A stretch of DNA of 64,000 nt from Nitrosomonas communis. Lineage in GTDB: Bacteria; Pseudomonadota; Gammaproteobacteria; Burkholderiales; Nitrosomonadaceae. A program made the position numbers and the translations under genes. Of the stretch, positions 58,413 through 64,000 are shown piece after piece. Each line of letters starts with the position of its first letter. Within the stretch, counting starts at the first letter, position 1. Where the stretch lies: NCBI RefSeq assembly GCF_001007935.1, contig NZ_CP011451.1:2976001-3040000 (forward strand), in the 5' to 3' direction. Below the pieces are notes generated by a model. It ran no database searches. It was not told the origin of the DNA and worked only from the letters and a program-made list of their open reading frames with translations.

Positions 58413-59318
58413 TCACATATGTTCAATACGATAATTGGCAATCAGTCTAAATTCACTGCCTGGTTGTATTGTAATGATATCCGTGGCGGCATTGGTCGTT
58501 TCCACGCACAACATGCGCAGATAATCGTCATCTTGCAAATCAGCCATCTCTGCCGAAATTCTGGCCCATGGGTTCCACACCACAGCCGTTTGACTGCCTT
58601 GAGACGCGATATGAATCCGACGCTTCATAGCAGGATCATGCACGATGATATCGTCTAAGACATCCAGGTAAATGCGATCCACTTCCGAGCTGATGGTCAC
58701 AGCACCTGATTGCATTTTTTGCTGTCCCCCATCGGCCTTGTCGAGGTACTGCCTGCCCTCCAACCCTGAAACACGGACTTGATGAATATCACCCACACTG
58801 AAATAGGTGTGGAAGGCTTGCGTAATGGAGATTGCCTGATCTCCAGTGTTGCGTGTCACTAGTGCTAGATTAAGCGTTTCTCCGATTATAATTTCCAGTC
58901 TCAAAATAAAGGCATGTGGCCAGATAGCCTGCGTCTCCGGTGTATCTGCCAATCCTAATACCACTTGATTATCACCATTAGCCGTCACACTCGTTTCAAT
59001 CACATCCCACATGCGGTTACGCACAAAACCATGCGCCGCGCGGCCTTTTCCTTCTGGATCAGGGCCAAACCAAGGCCAGCAAATCGGTACGCCCCCTTTA
59101 ATTGCTTTTCCTGCCTGATAATAAGCCTTCTGGCTGAGAAACATCAAATCATCTGTTTTACCAGCCGGCTGAAAAGAAAGCACCTGACCGGCGTAGACTG
59201 AAATCAGTGCACTGGCCTTAGCGTTTTTTACTCGAATAAATGGAAAACCACCCTGTCCTTCAAAAAATTCAACCTGCCCAGCAATGCCATGATCTCTATT
59301 TAATTGTGCAATACCCAT
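58413..59318 (-). CDS. Glucose-6-phosphate 1-epimerase (YeaD-type mutarotase)
   Basis: An aldose-1-epimerase-superfamily enzyme that interconverts hexose-6-phosphate anomers. The 301-aa protein shows the family blocks GGVPICWPWFGPDPEGKGRA with AHGFVR, the substrate-binding ITQAFHTYF and the C-terminal VVWNPWARISAEMADLQDDD, with the expected catalytic histidine and glutamate or aspartate regions. AAGGT precedes the ATG. It is divergent from acnA. Confidence 0.93.
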   Translation of the reverse strand: MGIAQLNRDHGIAGQVEFFEGQGGFPFIRVKNAKASALISVYAGQVLSFQPAGKTDDLMFLSQKAYYQAGKAIKGGVPICWPWFGPDPEGKGRAAHGFVRNRMWDVIETSVTANGDNQVVLGLADTPETQAIWPHAFILRLEIIIGETLNLALVTRNTGDQAISITQAFHTYFSVGDIHQVRVSGLEGRQYLDKADGGQQKMQSGAVTISSEVDRIYLDVLDDIIVHDPAMKRRIHIASQGSQTAVVWNPWARISAEMADLQDDDYLRMLCVETTNAATDIITIQPGSEFRLIANYRIEHM

Positions 59319-59423
59319 TTTTTACCTTATTTTTTGTCGCAATAAGTTTGGAATGATAAACTCAAACCCAAACTTCATAAACTGCTATTAGTAAATCATC
59401 CCGCTTACTTTTAAGGATATGCC

Positions 59424-62276
<2,853 letters not shown>

Positions 62277-62290
62277 AAAATTTCATGCGC

Positions 62291-62310
62291 GCTGGAGGAT
62301 ATTCTCCAGC
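62291..62310 (+). terminator. Hairpin after acnA
   Basis: GCTGGAG (62291-62297) pairs with CTCCAGC (62304-62310) across six bases, 14 bp after the acnA stop. There is no strong T-run, so termination is inferred from position. Confidence 0.45.
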
Positions 62311-62451
62311 ATGTTTGAAGCCAACAAGAGCAAGTGCTCTCAACTGATTTGAAAGTATTTAATTTACAGTAGCATCTGGCAATACCACTTATAAATGATC
62401 ATCTTGGCTGCCTTCGCGCAGACTCAGTAGAAGCTATGAGCGCCTCACTCG

Positions 62452-62530
62452 GACGGATGAAGCCTGGGTTTACATCGCCATGACCCGCAGTATGTTGGAG
62501 CGCTTGACATAAAACAGGAGTTTCCAAACT
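62452..62530 (+). mobile_element. 3' end remnant of an IS5-like transposase
   Basis: The reading DEAWVYIAMTRSMLERLT ends in TAA at 62511-62513. It is the same C-terminus as the remnant at 33351-33437 and typical of IS5-family transposases. TTTCCAAACTGATG follows, then CTACACTAAACCGGACAC, which looks like an end sequence of another element. The main body of the transposase is missing. Confidence 0.6.
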
Positions 62531-62562
62531 GATGTGGCTACACTAAACCGGACACATTCCTT

Positions 62563-62620
62563 AAAATATAGCATGTCCCCTGTAAATTATAATCAATTTA
62601 TAGGGGACATGCTATATTTT
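62563..62620. repeat. 26-bp-arm palindrome
   Basis: Arms at 62563-62588 and 62595-62620 with one mismatch and a six-base loop. The left arm begins AAAATATAGCATGTCCCCT. On the plus strand a T-run follows the right arm. It could terminate transcription from both sides or be an IS end. Confidence 0.75.
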
Positions 62621-62703
62621 TGATTTCAGCCATTGCATATTCTCCTTTCAATAATAGTGAGCGATACATCCCGTTTGGATGGAGTCGATGGCGCAAGGCA
62701 GTA

Positions 62704-64000
62704 TTAGCTGTAAAGGATGATGCGCTCAGCACGCTGTAACTCATCCGGTGAGCCATGCATCACTAGGATGTCGTTTGCTGCAATACTTGTTTCTGAGGAT
62801 GGCATCACGAGGCGGTCCCCATGTCGAACGATAGTGATGAATGTGATGCCACCCGGGTTAACCTCGCCAAGCTGTCTTCCGATGGACTTACAGTTGGGCG
62901 GAATCTCAATTGAATGCACGTGCTCTTCGCTGCTATAGCTCGCTGTCTCAGTCAGCGTGTCACCTCGGAAGAACTCCCGTATCAATCGATATTTTCCGGA
63001 TCTTTGCTCCTGAATACGCCGCATAACTTGTGATGGCGGGACGTCAAGTAGTAGCAACGATTGTGATGCGATCATCAAACCCGCTTCTAGCGTTTCAGGT
63101 ACAACCTCTGTAGCACCTGCTTTCTGTAATTCACTCACTCGACTCTCGTCGCGCGTACGAACCATCACAGGCAGTTCAGGGCGAGCCCTCCTTATATACT
63201 CAAGGGCTTTTAGGGATGCCGCAACATCGTCGTGACTGATAATAACGAGGCGTGCTCGGTCAAGGCCCAGCAAATCCAAGACATTCCGATCGGTCGCATC
63301 ACCGTAGTAAACAAGTTCGCCAGCAGCGTGAGCCTGGCGCACACGCGCTGGATCGAGGTCAAGCGCAATATAAGGAATACTCTCCTCGTCGAGTAGGTGC
63401 GCCACACTTTGGCCAATTCGGCCGTAGCCGAAAATAATTACATGGTCTTCAAGCTGCGTAATTATACCAAGCTCTAATGTTGGACTCATGGGTGAGTTGC
63501 TGGATCGAGACAGGTCTCGCACGAGTAGGCTAGCGATGGCGTGGTTGTGCCGGATGATAAATGGTCCGGCGATCATAGAAAAAAGCACTGACGTGAGCGC
63601 AATCTGACCTAGCAAGGTATCGATCACGTTAGCGGAGAGTGCTATGGCCAGGAGGGCAAACCCGAATTCTCCACCAACAGACAACAATAATCCGGTTCGC
63701 CAGGCCGTTAGCGGGTCAGTACCTACTTTTCTCACCATAAACGAGACAAGCAGTGCCTTGCTCGTTAGCAAAACTACTGCTCCGAGAATCGCCCAGTGCC
63801 AGATACGAGGAAGGCTAGCTGGATCTAGCAACATGCCGATGCCGATAAAGAAAAGACCGAGTAAAACGTCTCTAAATGGCCGAACGGTTGACTCCACTTG
63901 GTGGCGGAACTCTGTTTCACCAATTACCATCCCCGCGAGGAATGCGCCGAAAGCAAGGGACAGGCCTAGGCTGTTGGTCGTCCACGCAGCCAGCAAAGCA
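62704..64000 (-). CDS. KefB/KefC-type monovalent cation:proton antiporter (partial, cut by window edge)
   Basis: The C-terminal 432 codons of a CPA2-family K+/H+ antiporter. The reading starts mid-membrane-domain (ALLAAWTTNSLGLSLAFGAF, then LAGMVIGETEFRHQVE). About four more membrane segments follow, then a TrkA-N Rossmann domain (HVIIFGYGRIGQSVAHLL, GDATDRNVLDLLGLDRARLV) and a TrkA-C domain at the end. It probably exports K+ in exchange for H+ under control of nucleotide binding. The TTG at 63996 is not the real start; the gene continues to the right. Confidence 0.9.
   Translation of the reverse strand, partial: ALLAAWTTNSLGLSLAFGAFLAGMVIGETEFRHQVESTVRPFRDVLLGLFFIGIGMLLDPASLPRIWHWAILGAVVLLTSKALLVSFMVRKVGTDPLTAWRTGLLLSVGGEFGFALLAIALSANVIDTLLGQIALTSVLFSMIAGPFIIRHNHAIASLLVRDLSRSSNSPMSPTLELGIITQLEDHVIIFGYGRIGQSVAHLLDEESIPYIALDLDPARVRQAHAAGELVYYGDATDRNVLDLLGLDRARLVIISHDDVAASLKALEYIRRARPELPVMVRTRDESRVSELQKAGATEVVPETLEAGLMIASQSLLLLDVPPSQVMRRIQEQRSGKYRLIREFFRGDTLTETASYSSEEHVHSIEIPPNCKSIGRQLGEVNPGGITFITIVRHGDRLVMPSSETSIAANDILVMHGSPDELQRAERIILYS

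Larger units (their letters stand above)
62277..62703. other. Intergenic region with IS debris and two hairpins
   Basis: A 427-bp gap between convergent acnA and the antiporter gene. It holds a hairpin after acnA, an IS5-like transposase tail and a long palindrome, each described separately. There is no intact gene. Confidence 0.6.

Overview
The window looks like a piece of a betaproteobacterial chromosome, most plausibly from the Nitrosomonadaceae (Nitrosomonas-like). This is inferred from the housekeeping proteins, the moderate GC content, the small two-domain multicopper oxidase and the many secreted proteins of unknown function. No tRNA, rRNA, CRISPR array or intact transposon was found. 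The left edge cuts aroC and the right edge cuts a KefB-type antiporter gene.

Region by region: 1-9.2 kb is conserved core (aroC partial, hemF, the minus-strand lptD-surA-pdxA-rsmA run, and a DinG/YoaA helicase). 9.3-13.3 kb holds accessory secreted or periplasmic proteins and a multicopper oxidase flanked by two direct copies of a 67-bp palindromic repeat. 13.9-17.9 kb is core again (metG, mrp/apbC, dcd). 18.3-19.9 kb is a decayed CbiX-like gene. 20.2-22.2 kb is the glutathione-dependent formaldehyde pathway (frmA-fghA). 22.2-25.2 kb has a TetR regulator, a membrane hydrolase and an EAL response regulator. 25.3-38.6 kb is a loose accessory region: a secreted protein, IS remnants, egtB, a lipoprotein, a short UppS homologue, a KGG stress protein, two ferritin-like proteins, two Hint-domain paralogues (one frameshifted) and a 541-aa protein of unknown function. 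38.8-47.3 kb encodes a YbbA/YbbP ABC system with an RND efflux pair between its two genes, and tesA divergent from ybbA. 47.4-51.6 kb is rluC and rne. 51.7-55.2 kb is a tight two-gene unit: a calcineurin-like phosphoesterase and a CHAT caspase-like protease with a TPR-like tail. The rest is core (holB, tmk, ampD, rnk, a mutarotase gene, acnA).

Two themes cut across the window. First, a roughly 101-bp palindromic miniature element (MITE-like) occurs eight times. Four copies are flanked by 3-bp TTA or TAA duplications. One lies against the dinG stop codon, one directly upstream of the holB start, and one inside an IS3-type remnant. Second, the two Hint genes share related upstream DNA carrying several 15-bp palindromes of the form YAGGAA-N3-TTCCTR, found nowhere else in my reading.

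The strongest candidate for an undescribed system is the phosphoesterase-CHAT pair. The Hint gene pair with its operator-like array is the second.
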